From NCBI GenBank assembly GCA_949316495.1, contig OX439004.1, positions 35,284,904 to 35,348,903 of the forward strand: a stretch of DNA of 64,000 nt, in the 5' to 3' direction. Below the pieces are notes generated by a model, which did no database searches, was not told where the DNA came from, and saw nothing but the letters and a program-made list of their open reading frames with translations. Below are positions 21,661-32,187 of the stretch, piece by piece. The translations under genes were made by a program, and so were the position numbers. Position 1 is the stretch's first letter; the number at the start of each line of letters is the position of its first letter. The DNA is from Amphiduros pacificus (lineage: Eukaryota; Annelida; Polychaeta; Phyllodocida; Hesionidae).

Positions 21661-23214
21661 TTAACACATTGACGTTTCTTCATCTCTTATCTCTATTTGT
21701 TGTCCAGTGTATTTCTCACCACTGTCACCATATTTTCTATTCCTTGAGGGAAATGAGCCATAGCCACTATCAGAACGCTGATAGTGTGAATTATCAATTT
21801 CGTCACAATCTGGACCATTTCCATTCATATATTCATTGACCACAGACCATTGTTCATTGTATTCTTGATGTGCACATGCAGTTTCATTACATGAACTATC
21901 TTGACCATACATATGATTTGAATCATTTGTGATTGCTATGTTCAGATCAATGGAATTATCTTTGACCACTGATTCCATATCATTTGAATCACCTGTGCTA
22001 TCTTTATCCAGATCAATTGAACCACCTGTAACCACTGTTTCTATTTCATTATAACCACTGGTGATTGCTATTTCCAGATCACTTGTGATAAATGTTTCCA
22101 GATCGTTGGAACCTCTGGTGGTTACTATTTCCAGTCCATTTAAGCCACTAATGATAACGTTTTCTGGATCATTAGAATCCCCTGTGATCACTGTTCTGAG
22201 ATCATTAGAATCCCCCGTGATCACTGTTCTGAGATCATTAGAATCCCCTGTGATCACTGTTCTGAGATCATTAGAATCCGCTGTGATCACTGTTCTGAGA
22301 TCATTAGAATCGTCGTGTGTTACTGTTCCTAGATCAATGGGGTCTACAGGGGATACTTTATGATCTCTTCGACTATTAGTGTTGATATGCTGATACGTGC
22401 AAGGTGAAGATGCAATATCATTAAGTAAAACATTGACTGTTGATTCTTTATTTCTCATACAATTGTTATCAATGACGGCCTTTGTTTCCACCAAGTCGCT
22501 ACACCGGGTACTAATGATGTCCTCATCAGCTGCTATATATGCAGATTTGCGTTTGCCTTGTGCATGTGTACCTGAGTAAGTTTTTGCATCTGCCAGTTCT
22601 ATCAGCAATGTATCCCTGCAATAGTATTTACCTTTTGGGTGGAAGAAATCATTGTCATCGTCCATTTGGTACATAAAGTTTTCAATAACCTCTGCAATAT
22701 CCGGGCGATCCAATCTCACTTTAAAATGTTCACAGAGATGTTTGAGATGCTGTACTTTGGTGCAACTGCCACCAGCTCTAGCGATTTGATGTTCCCATAA
22801 TGTCAGTAGTCTTGCAGAAGGACTAACTTGATTTTTTTGTTCCTCTAATTTATACATGATACCATAATCAGTTACATCTATCTTCACATATTGAGCAAAG
22901 TCCCTCCAACACCCATATGATGAAACTGGACATTCCTTGTCCAATTTGTTACAAATATCAACGAAAACATCCCGAGGAAAGCAACTTTGGTATCTGATGA
23001 AATCAAACTCCTCAAATGAGCATTCGGTTGTAGTGCTCTCCATGTGTCGGTAGCATTGTACATATATTTTGGCTTTTGTAACTTTTTTTCCGTGTTCTTG
23101 CATCGTTTCTACTTTTCCAAGGAAAGGCTTTGAGAACGGACTGGTTTTCTTCACAAATCTATGTTGGGTGAATTCAAACCCAAATGTACTTTGTTGATAT
23201 GATTCCAGGTCAAT
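21661..23214 (-). CDS. Gene B last exon: end of UPA, Death domain and repeat tail
   Basis: Minus-strand exon starting after ATTTTGTAG (phase 0) with IDLESYQQSTFGFEFTQHRF, 517 codons plus stop. UPA end, then a Death domain recognisable from YQSCFPRDVFVDICNKLD, CWRDFAQYVKI, SARLLTLWEHQIARAGG, VQHLKHLCEHF and RPDIAEVIENFMYQ. The arrangement matches the gene A last exon, including a post-Death segment with KGKYYCRDTLLIELAD. The long C-terminal tail is new: degenerate 11-residue units (SNDLRTVITGD) and then a charged end. The tail is probably disordered. Role inferred: adaptor recruitment for the gene B receptor. Confidence 0.92.
   Translation of the reverse strand: MDLESYQQSTFGFEFTQHRFVKKTSPFSKPFLGKVETMQEHGKKVTKAKIYVQCYRHMESTTTECSFEEFDFIRYQSCFPRDVFVDICNKLDKECPVSSYGCWRDFAQYVKIDVTDYGIMYKLEEQKNQVSPSARLLTLWEHQIARAGGSCTKVQHLKHLCEHFKVRLDRPDIAEVIENFMYQMDDDNDFFHPKGKYYCRDTLLIELADAKTYSGTHAQGKRKSAYIAADEDIISTRCSDLVETKAVIDNNCMRNKESTVNVLLNDIASSPCTYQHINTNSRRDHKVSPVDPIDLGTVTHDDSNDLRTVITADSNDLRTVITGDSNDLRTVITGDSNDLRTVITGDSNDPENVIISGLNGLEIVTTRGSNDLETFITSDLEIAITSGYNEIETVVTGGSIDLDKDSTGDSNDMESVVKDNSIDLNIAITNDSNHMYGQDSSCNETACAHQEYNEQWSVVNEYMNGNGPDCDEIDNSHYQRSDSGYGSFPSRNRKYGDSGEKYTGQQIEIRDEETSMC
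22060..22345 (-). repeat. 33-bp coding repeat (SNDLRTVITGD)
   Basis: At least five close copies and several decayed ones (for example GSNDLETFITSD) follow one another in the tail of gene B. All keep the frame. Four central units are near identical, which points to recent expansion. Confidence 0.88.
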
Positions 23215-23896
23215 CTACAAAATAAAGTGACCTTAACGTTAAGCTAATGGCTTAAATCAAAGACATTATCAAATCGCGTAATAATTCAAAAGGAATAACA
23301 ATCATAACGATTGGGTTAGACATTATTTGAAGGTTTAACCTAAGTGGAAATAGAAATAATTACAAAGTTTCAATTTGATCTAAATCCTAAGCCATTGATA
23401 CTTATAAATGAACACTCGAATGAAATTGAAAAACATGCAGAAGTAACTCAAATGTATGTTGAGTATTGTCACGTTCACGTGTTAACGTTTTGTTTCTGGT
23501 CTGTGTCCTGGTGATCATTACTACAAGTATGTTGGACAAGTTCCTCGGAGGTTATGATGGTGAGTGTATTGGCTTTTTAACAAGAGATGTCTAGAATTCT
23601 TCCCCCCTAAGACATAATTCAATAACCCGAGAAATGTATTTCTTCTCGTGTACTATATGAATATCGTTAAGAGTACACACAATTGCTTTTTTATTATAAT
23701 GTATATTTTAAGATATCACATGCTTTTTGAGTCAGTAATTTATAAATATATAATTTCACTGCTGATAATTTCCCACCATACGCTAGGATGTCATCGGCAC
23801 CTTACAGAAATATGAATACTTCTAGATAGGATCCAGATTGACATGTGAAATGTCTTGCCTGGGCAGAAAAATGCATATTTAGATTGATAAAAGTAC

Positions 23897-24037
23897 CTTT
23901 TCTATGGATTCGCCTTGCATAATCCAATCTGGGTTATCTGACCCTGCCACTACCAGAATATCACCTTTCTCTGAATCGATGCAGAATGTCTTGGGGGGCA
24001 TTGTAGGACCATATCCCTCATTGTGCTTATTGATGAC
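23897..24037 (-). CDS. Gene B exon: middle of UPA domain
   Basis: Minus-strand exon of 47 codons between an acceptor ending TTGTAG and donor AAG|GTACTT, phase 0 at both ends. It encodes VINKHNEGYGPTMPPKTFCI and then KGDILVVAGSDNPDWIMQGE. It aligns with the gene A exon at 15,618-15,773, with the same phases and the same glycine-rich GDI(L)/GDV(I)L core. No ATG-initiated open frame covers it; it was found by comparison with gene A. Confidence 0.85.
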
Positions 24038-24558
24038 CTACAATTATATACAAATAAAAAACATGATTTTCAACATGATTTTCTTTGGTCCATGTATTTC
24101 TATGAATATTTGGAAAATGGGTGATAGGAAGTCGTTGAATAAATGTCAGTATGCTGTTTATCTTTCCTATGTTATTAATTTACTTTGAAGCTGCCCCGCA
24201 CAGTTCCTCAACAATGTAATCACAATAACATGCAGAGCATTCAATTATGCACTCAGTCCAGTCATAAAAGCTTTTAAAATTGAAAAAATATTATCGAGAG
24301 AGTTGAGTGTAAATAATTAGATAACCACTTCACCCCCTACTCGTCTTATTTATGAAATAAATGAGCATATGAATAATTCATGTAAAAGACAAAACGACAA
24401 TTTGAAGATATCAGTTTACAAGAGGTTTTTTGACAACAACTGGATACGTAAAGCGTTTGTCACAGTTATTAATGAATGTCACTGAATTTCAGTAATATCA
24501 AAACCAATTGCAAACATTAATCACATAAATTTGCGATATAAAATTGATATAACCATAC

Positions 24559-25500
24559 CTCCAATATACCAACCATATTCGGGAACAAAAATGTTCTCAG
24601 TTCCATGTAGTCTCCTTGGAGCTGTCCATCGGTTAATGGCCCCGCATATGTAGACACTCCATGCTGTAGGCTCTGAGAGTCAGCGGTCAGCACGGTTCCA
24701 GTGAAGTGATCGAGGAACCAAGTCACACAGTTTTGCTCAACGATAACGCAGGCTCCTGGGTCATTGTCGGTGGGTTGGAAATCATGCACTTCTCCTATCC
24801 CTTGTGAACTGATTAAAGGTTTAACAGAGCAGCTTGATAAATCTCTGAGGCAGTGTGGATAGGAAAGTAAAACACTCTTTTGAAACTGGTAGCCGTTTGG
24901 GCCACAAACCACGGTGATACTGACAGGCGTAAAGTGACCAGCACCAGCACTGATAGCAGGGGACATATTGTAATGGGCATGTAAAGTGATGGGAACTACC
25001 TCACCCTCTGGTATGGCACCTGGTGGAATAGTCATATAGACTTTAGGAATAGGGAGAATAATATGACCTCCCATTGAATCAAAATCTTCTTTGGCAAAAA
25101 AACCTGACATGGGTCGCTGTTGATTCATGGTGCCAGAGACCTGATCTGTAGTATACCCAGAATGTGTGGTGCCAGAGACCTGATCTGTAGTATACCCAGA
25201 ATGTGTGGTGCCAGAGCCCTGATCTGCAGTATACCCAGAATGTGTGCTTTCCTCACCTTTGTCTTGCCTCCTTACCATGACATTATGTTCTTCTCCAATG
25301 ATATCAGACATTTTTATCGTCTCTATAATTGTATCTTTATTGTTACTATAAATTTTCCTTGGCTTATGGTCTGCCACTGAGCATCCACTATAAGTTGTAA
25401 ACTCTCTTTTTGGTATAAACCTGTCATTCTTAGCTTCTAATCGAGTGCAAGAATATTTCAAATATCTACATTTATTAGAATAGTCAGCCGGCTCATTTTC
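24559..25500 (-). CDS. Gene B exon: cytoplasmic linker, full ZU5 domain, start of UPA
   Basis: Starts after TTCTTTTCTCTAG with ENEPADYSNKCRYLKYSC and ends at GAG|GTATGG, 314 codons, phase 0 at both ends. It carries a 13-residue repeat (THSGYTTDQVSGT, three units), then a whole ZU5 domain: GGHIILPIPKVYMTIPPGAI, VVCGPNGYQFQKSVLLSYPH and CVTWFLDHFTG. The UPA start (MELRTFLFPNMVGILE) follows. Gene A splits the same stretch with three introns, while gene B has none. Either gene A gained introns or gene B lost them. Confidence 0.92.
25125..25245 (-). repeat. 39-bp coding repeat (THSGYTTDQVSGT), three units
   Basis: Three 13-residue units are near identical at the DNA level. They lie in the cytoplasmic linker just before ZU5, the same place where gene A carries its 36-bp array. 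Confidence 0.9.
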
Positions 25501-25830
25501 CTAGAGAAAAGAACAAAAAGAAGTATTTTGTATAAATTCTTCACTTTTTTAATTCATACAAATCATTGGTGTTTGTTAAATCTTTATAATATAATGTTCA
25601 TATCCCAAGACTGAAATGCTATATAAATTCAAGTAAATGTGATATTGTTCTAGTAGCATTACTTCGGAGATAAATGATATATTTTTTTCTTAAATCGATC
25701 AAAATCATCATTACCAGAATAGCGAATGAAGTGAAATTGGTCGCCAAAAATGGAAAATATATTTTCTATATGGTCACTTTTCACAGATACAAAGTATCAA
25801 AGTGGAAGTGGTATTACCCTTATATCTTAC

Positions 25831-25974
25831 CCTCGATTCCGTGAACTTAGGCCCTTCATATTCTCCACCTTCATCTATTTCAAAATAGGTCTCACTGTCG
25901 TATACCATGTTCATAGATTTATAATCTTTATGTAATCTGGATTGACCAGCAGTGTCAGCATTCCTTGATTGTCT
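25831..25974 (-). CDS. Gene B exon: juxtamembrane segment with tyrosine motifs
   Basis: Minus-strand exon of 48 codons between TGTATTTAAG and AGG|GTAAGA, phase 0 at both ends. It encodes RQSRNADTAGQSRLHKDYKS, then MVYDSETYFEIDEGGEYEGP. Three tyrosines in acidic context look like possible SH2-type docking sites. It fits between the TM exon and the ZU5 exon in frame. Confidence 0.8.
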
Positions 25975-26561
25975 CTTAAATACAAATAATTCTATATTTT
26001 ACCAATAATTCATTCCAAAGGCTTAGGTTAATGCTTCCACAATGTAGTGTTCACCATCAAAATCATCAATGTGATAATTTATCCGAAATACTGGGACAGT
26101 ACTTAAAATAAACAGATGAAAAAATGTTATTTTGTATCATTTTATAAATTTATTTTTCAAAATTAAAAATCAGTAATGATTCTATTTATGAGATCATATA
26201 TATTTGTTGAGTTCCAGACAGATCATTAATTAGGAATGAACTTAAAAAATTTCCATTTTACTCTTAAAATAAACAAACATTTAAGCAACTCGTTCCAAAG
26301 ATAAAAATTGACGCTTCCAAATCGTTGTCTACACCATTGAAAGAAATGTATTTCACAATTTTGTGAATAAAACTCGAGCAACTATTAACAGTTTAGGGAA
26401 TAAAAAACATATTTTTTTAATGGAGCTTTTACCAGACTATAAGTTTTAAATGAAAATCTAGTGAAGTACAATTCAAAGTATTGGTTCCTTTATATTTTCA
26501 CAGATGTAGCGAACAAGATATTTGCAGTTCAGGTCCAAATGATTTTACATTTATAATTTAC

Positions 26562-27053
26562 CTTTCTCCTGTATATCAATGATATCAGCACACCTCCAAA
26601 GGCCAATCCAAGAAAAACTGCCCCTGCTATGACATACGATAAAATGACTTTACTGTAAAGCTTTGAGTGAATAGTGCATCCTCCAAAACCTAACGTGGCT
26701 CCCTCTTGGCAGCTATAGCATGTGTCCGCAGAACAGGTATAACAATGAGGGAACTTCTCAGTGCAGTTGCAGTTGCCAAGACAGGGCACACACACATAAT
26801 CGCTGAGTGGAATGACCAGGGGTGTGGGGTGCGACACAGGAGGCACAATGGTGGTCTGGTTATCGATCATCAAAGATGAACAACCTGGTATGACGTCATC
26901 TGGGATGGTCACATTTGCCACCGGAGCAGCATACTTTTCACCGGGGCATTCCTCAACGCAAGTGCTTCCATCCCTTTTTGAGCGACACGAGCAGCATATT
27001 TCCTCTCCCTCTGGACCGTTGCTGTACTCAACACATTCAGATCCCCTTGACAT
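26562..27053 (-). CDS. Gene B exon: Cys-rich ectodomain and transmembrane helix
   Basis: Starts after ACTATTTTCCAG (phase 0) with MSRGSECVEYSN, ends IYRRK|GTAAAT, 164 codons. It contains about 16 cysteines in pairs (EEICCSC, CVPCLGNCNC, CYTCSADTCYSCQEG), like furin-type or EGF-like growth-factor-receptor Cys-rich modules, and NxS/T sites such as NVT, NQT and NCT. One TM follows (VILSYVIAGAVFLGLAFGGV, then LISLIY) with a basic stop-transfer RRK. The Met at its border is simply part of the exon; a signal peptide must come from upstream, most likely 37,900-37,965. Confidence 0.88.
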
Positions 27054-27654
27054 CTGGAAAATAGTCATTCATTGCGTTAATTCTAAAAATAAATATCAGA
27101 GGTTGAGCGGCAATAATATGTCAATTTATAAAATAAACAGTATTCACCAAACATAAGTGAAAAATGAAATATTTCAACGTAAAAAGGTTACTATATATGT
27201 CAGGTATTGGAGTGAATCTTAGATTGTTATACTACTTTCTCATGTAACTTGTTTGTCTGAAAATATACTTGTTTATTTCAGATTCAGCATTTCATTCACA
27301 AATCATTTATCGTGATATGAGTGTTTTTTTGCAGTATATGATCAAATATTGTGATGTTGGTTTGTGTTTTCAAATATCTGAGAAGGATGGACCTTTTCTC
27401 ATGAGACCTTATAACTGGACAGAGACAAGTGACCTACAATGTGAGGCGTATGCCACATAAAATTCTCATCAAATTCTCTTGTGATTGCAAGATAAACTGC
27501 GAATTATAAGAATTTCGAATTATAAGAATTACCTCAGTGCAAATTTCACTTGGACTTGTACTTAATAGTCTGTAATGTCATATTAACAAATGAGAAGGTC
27601 GAAACTTCAGAACTTCCGGACAAAAGATTGTTTGATGAATTGGTTATTTTGATC

Positions 27655-27790
27655 TTATCACATTGATGATTTTGATGATAACCTTAGCCTTTGGAATGAA
27701 TTATTGGTAAAATATAGAATTATTTGTATTTAAGAGACAATCAAGGAATGCTGACACTGCTGGTCAACCCAGATTACATAAAGATTATAA
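27655..27790 (+). repeat. Inverted copy of a gene B intron/exon border
   Basis: About 130 bp on the plus strand match the minus strand at 25,920-26,075, covering intron end, acceptor (GTATTTAAG) and the first 40-odd bases of the juxtamembrane exon. The copy differs by few bases and lacks about 25 bp present in the source. The rest of 27,054-28,180 shows no gene. A short exon-like segment at 27,934-28,050 (TTGCAG to GAG|GTAAGA) is unplaced. Confidence 0.85.
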
Positions 27791-28179
27791 CACCGAAGCT
27801 GTTAATAGATAATTTTCAAATGATCCAATTCCGAACCTTTTTATTACGGTCATGTATAATGAAACAATTATAATCATATTGTTTCCCATTATGTAGGTCA
27901 ATTCTCTGTTTTTCAAAAACATCTTGCAGAACGACACGCTACGGATCAAATATCAATCAACATCAATGCTTCAGACCTGCCATCTCTGCTCCAGAATCAC
28001 AAACAACCAACAGGGAACACTCATACAGCATCTCAACCAAAGAAGAGGTAAGAATATGCAAAAATAAACACTTAATGACGGGAGTACCTGCACCAGCTGG
28101 CCAAACCCCCACCACATGTTTCTTACACTCACATTCATTCAAGCTAACTCATTAATGTCAATGTTCTGTGGCAAACAAC

Positions 28180-31100
28180 TTTGAACTTTATCCTCCCCGA
28201 GTCAGATTTCTGGGGGAAAAATACCATGGCCTCCCAGAGAAACCTGGCGATAGTGTGTGGCCACTCATATATAACTAATCTGAGAGACCTCTGCCGCACA
28301 CAGCCAAAACACAAATACTCATCTGACTCTCAGATTCATAATGAAAAGAGGCTTACGCCTAGAGCAGGTGGAACTTGACCACACTCTAGATGGCCTCTGG
28401 AATGAGGTAAGCCGCTCCCATTCAACAAAGTCAACCGTCTTTCTAGAGGTGATTGGTAATGATCTTGACGGCAACATGTCCATCCACCAAGCAGCCGACC
28501 GAATCCTGGATTTGGTGAATCTCTACATAGGAGCAGTCCCTGACACATGTCAGCAGAAGAATACAACACAAAGCTAGATAACCATGGTCGAGCAGCTGCT
28601 CCGGCCGACCATGGGCAAAAAAACAAAAACCCGCTTCATATACCCACATATCTGGTGGTGGTGCCACCAGAAACTCAAACAAGCACCCGCCTTGTCACGG
28701 ATTGGGTCCACCTCAATGATACAGGAAACTACAGACTGTATCACAGTGAACGACGAGCCATCCTAGAAGCAAGCAGACAAATACATTGAGGAGCAGGATG
28801 CCTAACCTCCAGTTTGGTGGGTACATTTTCTACTTATCAAAGCAAAATAACCTTAACAAATTGACAATATTAAATAATCACAAAATCCTAACAGAACTTG
28901 ATATATAAAACATTGAACATTCCTTGAAGCACAGAGCCAAAAGACAGAGTCTGACCATTACTGGCATGTGCTACAGGGAAACAAAAATACAGCTGAGTAA
29001 TAGATTTATCAGAGGCAAATCTCTATCACACCATATCATAACTAGATTAAAGGCCATGCTGCATAAGACAATTTAAACAGCAATCGCAGGCCCAACCAAT
29101 ACCAACACTGGTTTCAATCGTATTAGATCTCGTCAGGTGGATGGGGACTGACTGCATTACCCCAAGTCTTGCTTAAATAGGTATGCCAAGCACCTCTGCT
29201 AGGGTGCCCAGCACCTCTGCTAGGGTACCTCCAGTCTAGAGGTGCTTTTGTTTTTGTTTGGTACCTGGTGGAGGTGCTCCTGTTTTTTCCTGTTTAGAGG
29301 GCATTTTTTTGCGACCAAAGGATTTGTAAAGTATACCATGTTATACATTTGAACATTTTCTGATGAGTATGGAGTTTTTTAGGCAAAATTGATTATTTGA
29401 TTTAATGTTTTTAGATTTCATGACCTCTCTATTTAAAGCCTCCGGTCTATTTCGTTTATTTGCACCTTATACTTCTCCGGCGCAGGGTCGGAATGTCCAT
29501 TTCTAAGCTGTTCATATTGAACCCCATGTTTTCGTTTGTTTTCTATGTGGATTTTTCAATATATTTAGGATTTTTATATCATTATTTTTGTTAGGTTATT
29601 GGCCATTTTTTAACCAATTTATTGTGGGCATATGTGTGTATTTGCCTCTGATTGTTCACCAAGTTCAGTGATATAAGGCTCTGACAAGAAGATTTCACTT
29701 TATTCTATATTTCCTTGTTGTTGTCAAGGTATGTTGTTTTTCTCAAGATATATTTAGTCTTTGCAGGTATTGCAATAGTTTATTCATAAGTAATTTTCAT
29801 GAGGTTCTCCATGATTGTACTCCACTCCCTGTTATAACTAACTGTCAGAAGCAACTCTCCTTGTTACATCCTACTACACCTGTCAGAAGCAATATTTCCC
29901 ATTGGCTTGCAAAACATATTCCCAAACAATCAACAACCTCCCCAATCTCAGTCAGGCCCAATCCAACTTGCTTGAAAGTGACGACCCCAACACCCAGGAC
30001 TTCTTACTCTCTGGGTTCACCCATGGCTTCCGCCTCGATCTCGACAAGAAAATTCCTCATATCATCCAAAAACCACAACTCTGACTTTTCCCACCCGGAA
30101 GCAATCAGGAAAAAAAGAAATAAATGCAAAAAGAATGATCGGCCCCTTTGAAATACATGACCTACCACAATATATCATATCCCCAATAGGACTAAAACAC
30201 AAAAAAGAACCAAATAATTTCAGGATGATCCATGGCCTATCCTATCCCAAGGGAGCATCTTCATAAATAGCAACATATAAGATTTGAAGATCTCAGTATC
30301 ATGTGCCACAATCCAGGACGACATATCACTTATTCAAAGGTTTGGGTCAGGGGCATTCCATTCAAACTAGATATTGAACAGCTTACAAGAGGACATACTC
30401 GGCCAAGGCATAAGCTGGGACAATAAGGTTTATTTCGACTGCACCATGCCTCAGAGCTGCTGCACGGGGTGTGCTACATTTGAATACTTTTCCACAGCCC
30501 TAGAATACATAACCTATGCACCAAACTGGGAGTGTCATTTGCCCCACATAAAACAGGCCACATAAAACAGGCTGGGAATGGGCTTCACAATCCAGGGAAT
30601 ACACCTAGAAACAGAAGAAATGCAAATGCAAAACTCACCTCCAGGGCCTATTAAAGAGAATCCTGGTGCAAAATTAACACTCCTATACCTACGAGCCTGG
30701 AAAACCCTACAAAACATCAGAGCCATGGTGAGAGTCTAAAATCAACCACACCATAGCCCTCTTCATAGCCCATTTCGACCTAAATAGCTATACATCAGCA
30801 GCAATAGATCAATAGACACTTATATCAGTACCATAGCATATGCCTATAAGCTAAGTGACCTCCCAAGCCCAACTAACTCGTTCCTAATCCAGAAGTTGCA
30901 GGAGGTCATTGGGAAAGGAGCTCACACACCACAACAAAAACAACCTCGCCCATATCTCCCCCATCCTCTTCAAGAACTCCTCCCACAACTAAATAATATG
31001 ACCAATTATGACAGCAGAGCCATGAAAGCCATATTTGCCCTCACCTACCATCTTTGTGACCGCAAAGGAGAACTCACTTTGTCAGATGGAAATCACAAAA

Positions 31101-31260
31101 ATGTCATAAAACTTTCTATGCCATATGACCATGACTTAACAACATTAAATTCCAACATTTCAAACACAAACGCACCCTTCAAAACCCGACCATAACCCTC
31201 CTACCAACCGGCAGCTTCAAAGGTCTCAAACTCACTGAACAAATCCATCTGAGGTAAAAT
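28180..31260 (+). mobile_element. Decayed tyrosine-recombinase (DIRS-like) retroelement
   Basis: Plus-strand fossil inside the large intron 1 of gene B. Three modules can be recognised in order: an SGNH-hydrolase-like part (IVCGHSYITNLRDL ... WVHLNDTGNYRLYHSERRAI), a reverse-transcriptase part with the DIRS-type block around MIGPF and ISPIGLKHKKEPNNFRMIHG, and a tyrosine-recombinase-like part near 30,890-31,200. Family recalled from DIRS/PAT-type elements. It is broken, with well over five disruptions, and looks old. Terminal repeats were not identified. Confidence 0.6.
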
Positions 31261-32187
31261 GGGGAAAATTTAAACCAAGTAAACCAAAGGGAAGAATTAT
31301 AGGGGATGGGAGTAACATGGGGAAAGGGAAGCATGTAATCCAGGGATTTCATTGTAGGGGAGGGATTAAAACAATGAGGGAAAGGACTGATATGTTCAGG
31401 GTACCAAGAGCCTCCACACACATCAGGATAGAAATTCAGATGACTCACATGCAGACCTGATCTCAGGGGCAGACCACTGCTGACCTCAGGGAATCCTTGT
31501 TGTGAATATTGTGAATAAGTAAACTGTTAACCATATTTAATGTTAAGAATGGGAACCCTTGATATGTTCAATGTTTAAATGTTAATAGGTATACTGTATC
31601 ATACTATAAAACAATGTCCCTGAGGAACCACTGTAATATCACCTGGCAGAGACACTATACTACAAAACTTGTAAGACACTGATGTAGACTACAGAACCTG
31701 GAAATGACATAAATCTATCTAACCTCAGGGAAATATCTACTCAGGCAAAGTACAGGTTTACACTGCTTGATGTGGTAAAAGCAAACGTCTAAAAGACACA
31801 GAAATTGTTGTATGAATATTTTATTAAATTTAATATAATGTGAATAAAATGTATTAACATGGTCTGTCGACAAAACCTGGTTGTAGTTGTTAGTCACGTC
31901 CATAAAGGCCAGGAAGTAACATAAATCCTGATAAACGTGATATCTTAATACTTGTCAGATTGATGCATGGGGAATGCCTTTTTAAATATCTTCATTTCTA
32001 GTGGATATTATTTTTGTCATAACCAAGCCAATTAGTCTCGTTGTTATGGTCAGAAAGCGGGTGCAACAATAAATGCATGTGCATTTTCTCTACAAATCAG
32101 TAATAATGTAATGGTCAGATTATCAAATTAAATTTATTTTACAAAAGTACAAATCCATTAATCAAGCATAGAGCACAAATAGCATTA
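31261..32187. other. Non-coding stretch in gene B intron 1
   Basis: AT-rich sequence between the retroelement fossil and the inverted-repeat element. I see no exon, RNA gene or repeat array in it. Confidence 0.5.

Noticed and set aside
28336-28789. Several small host genes on both strands
   Set aside because: They are overlapping pieces of the retroelement fossil and its antisense shadows.
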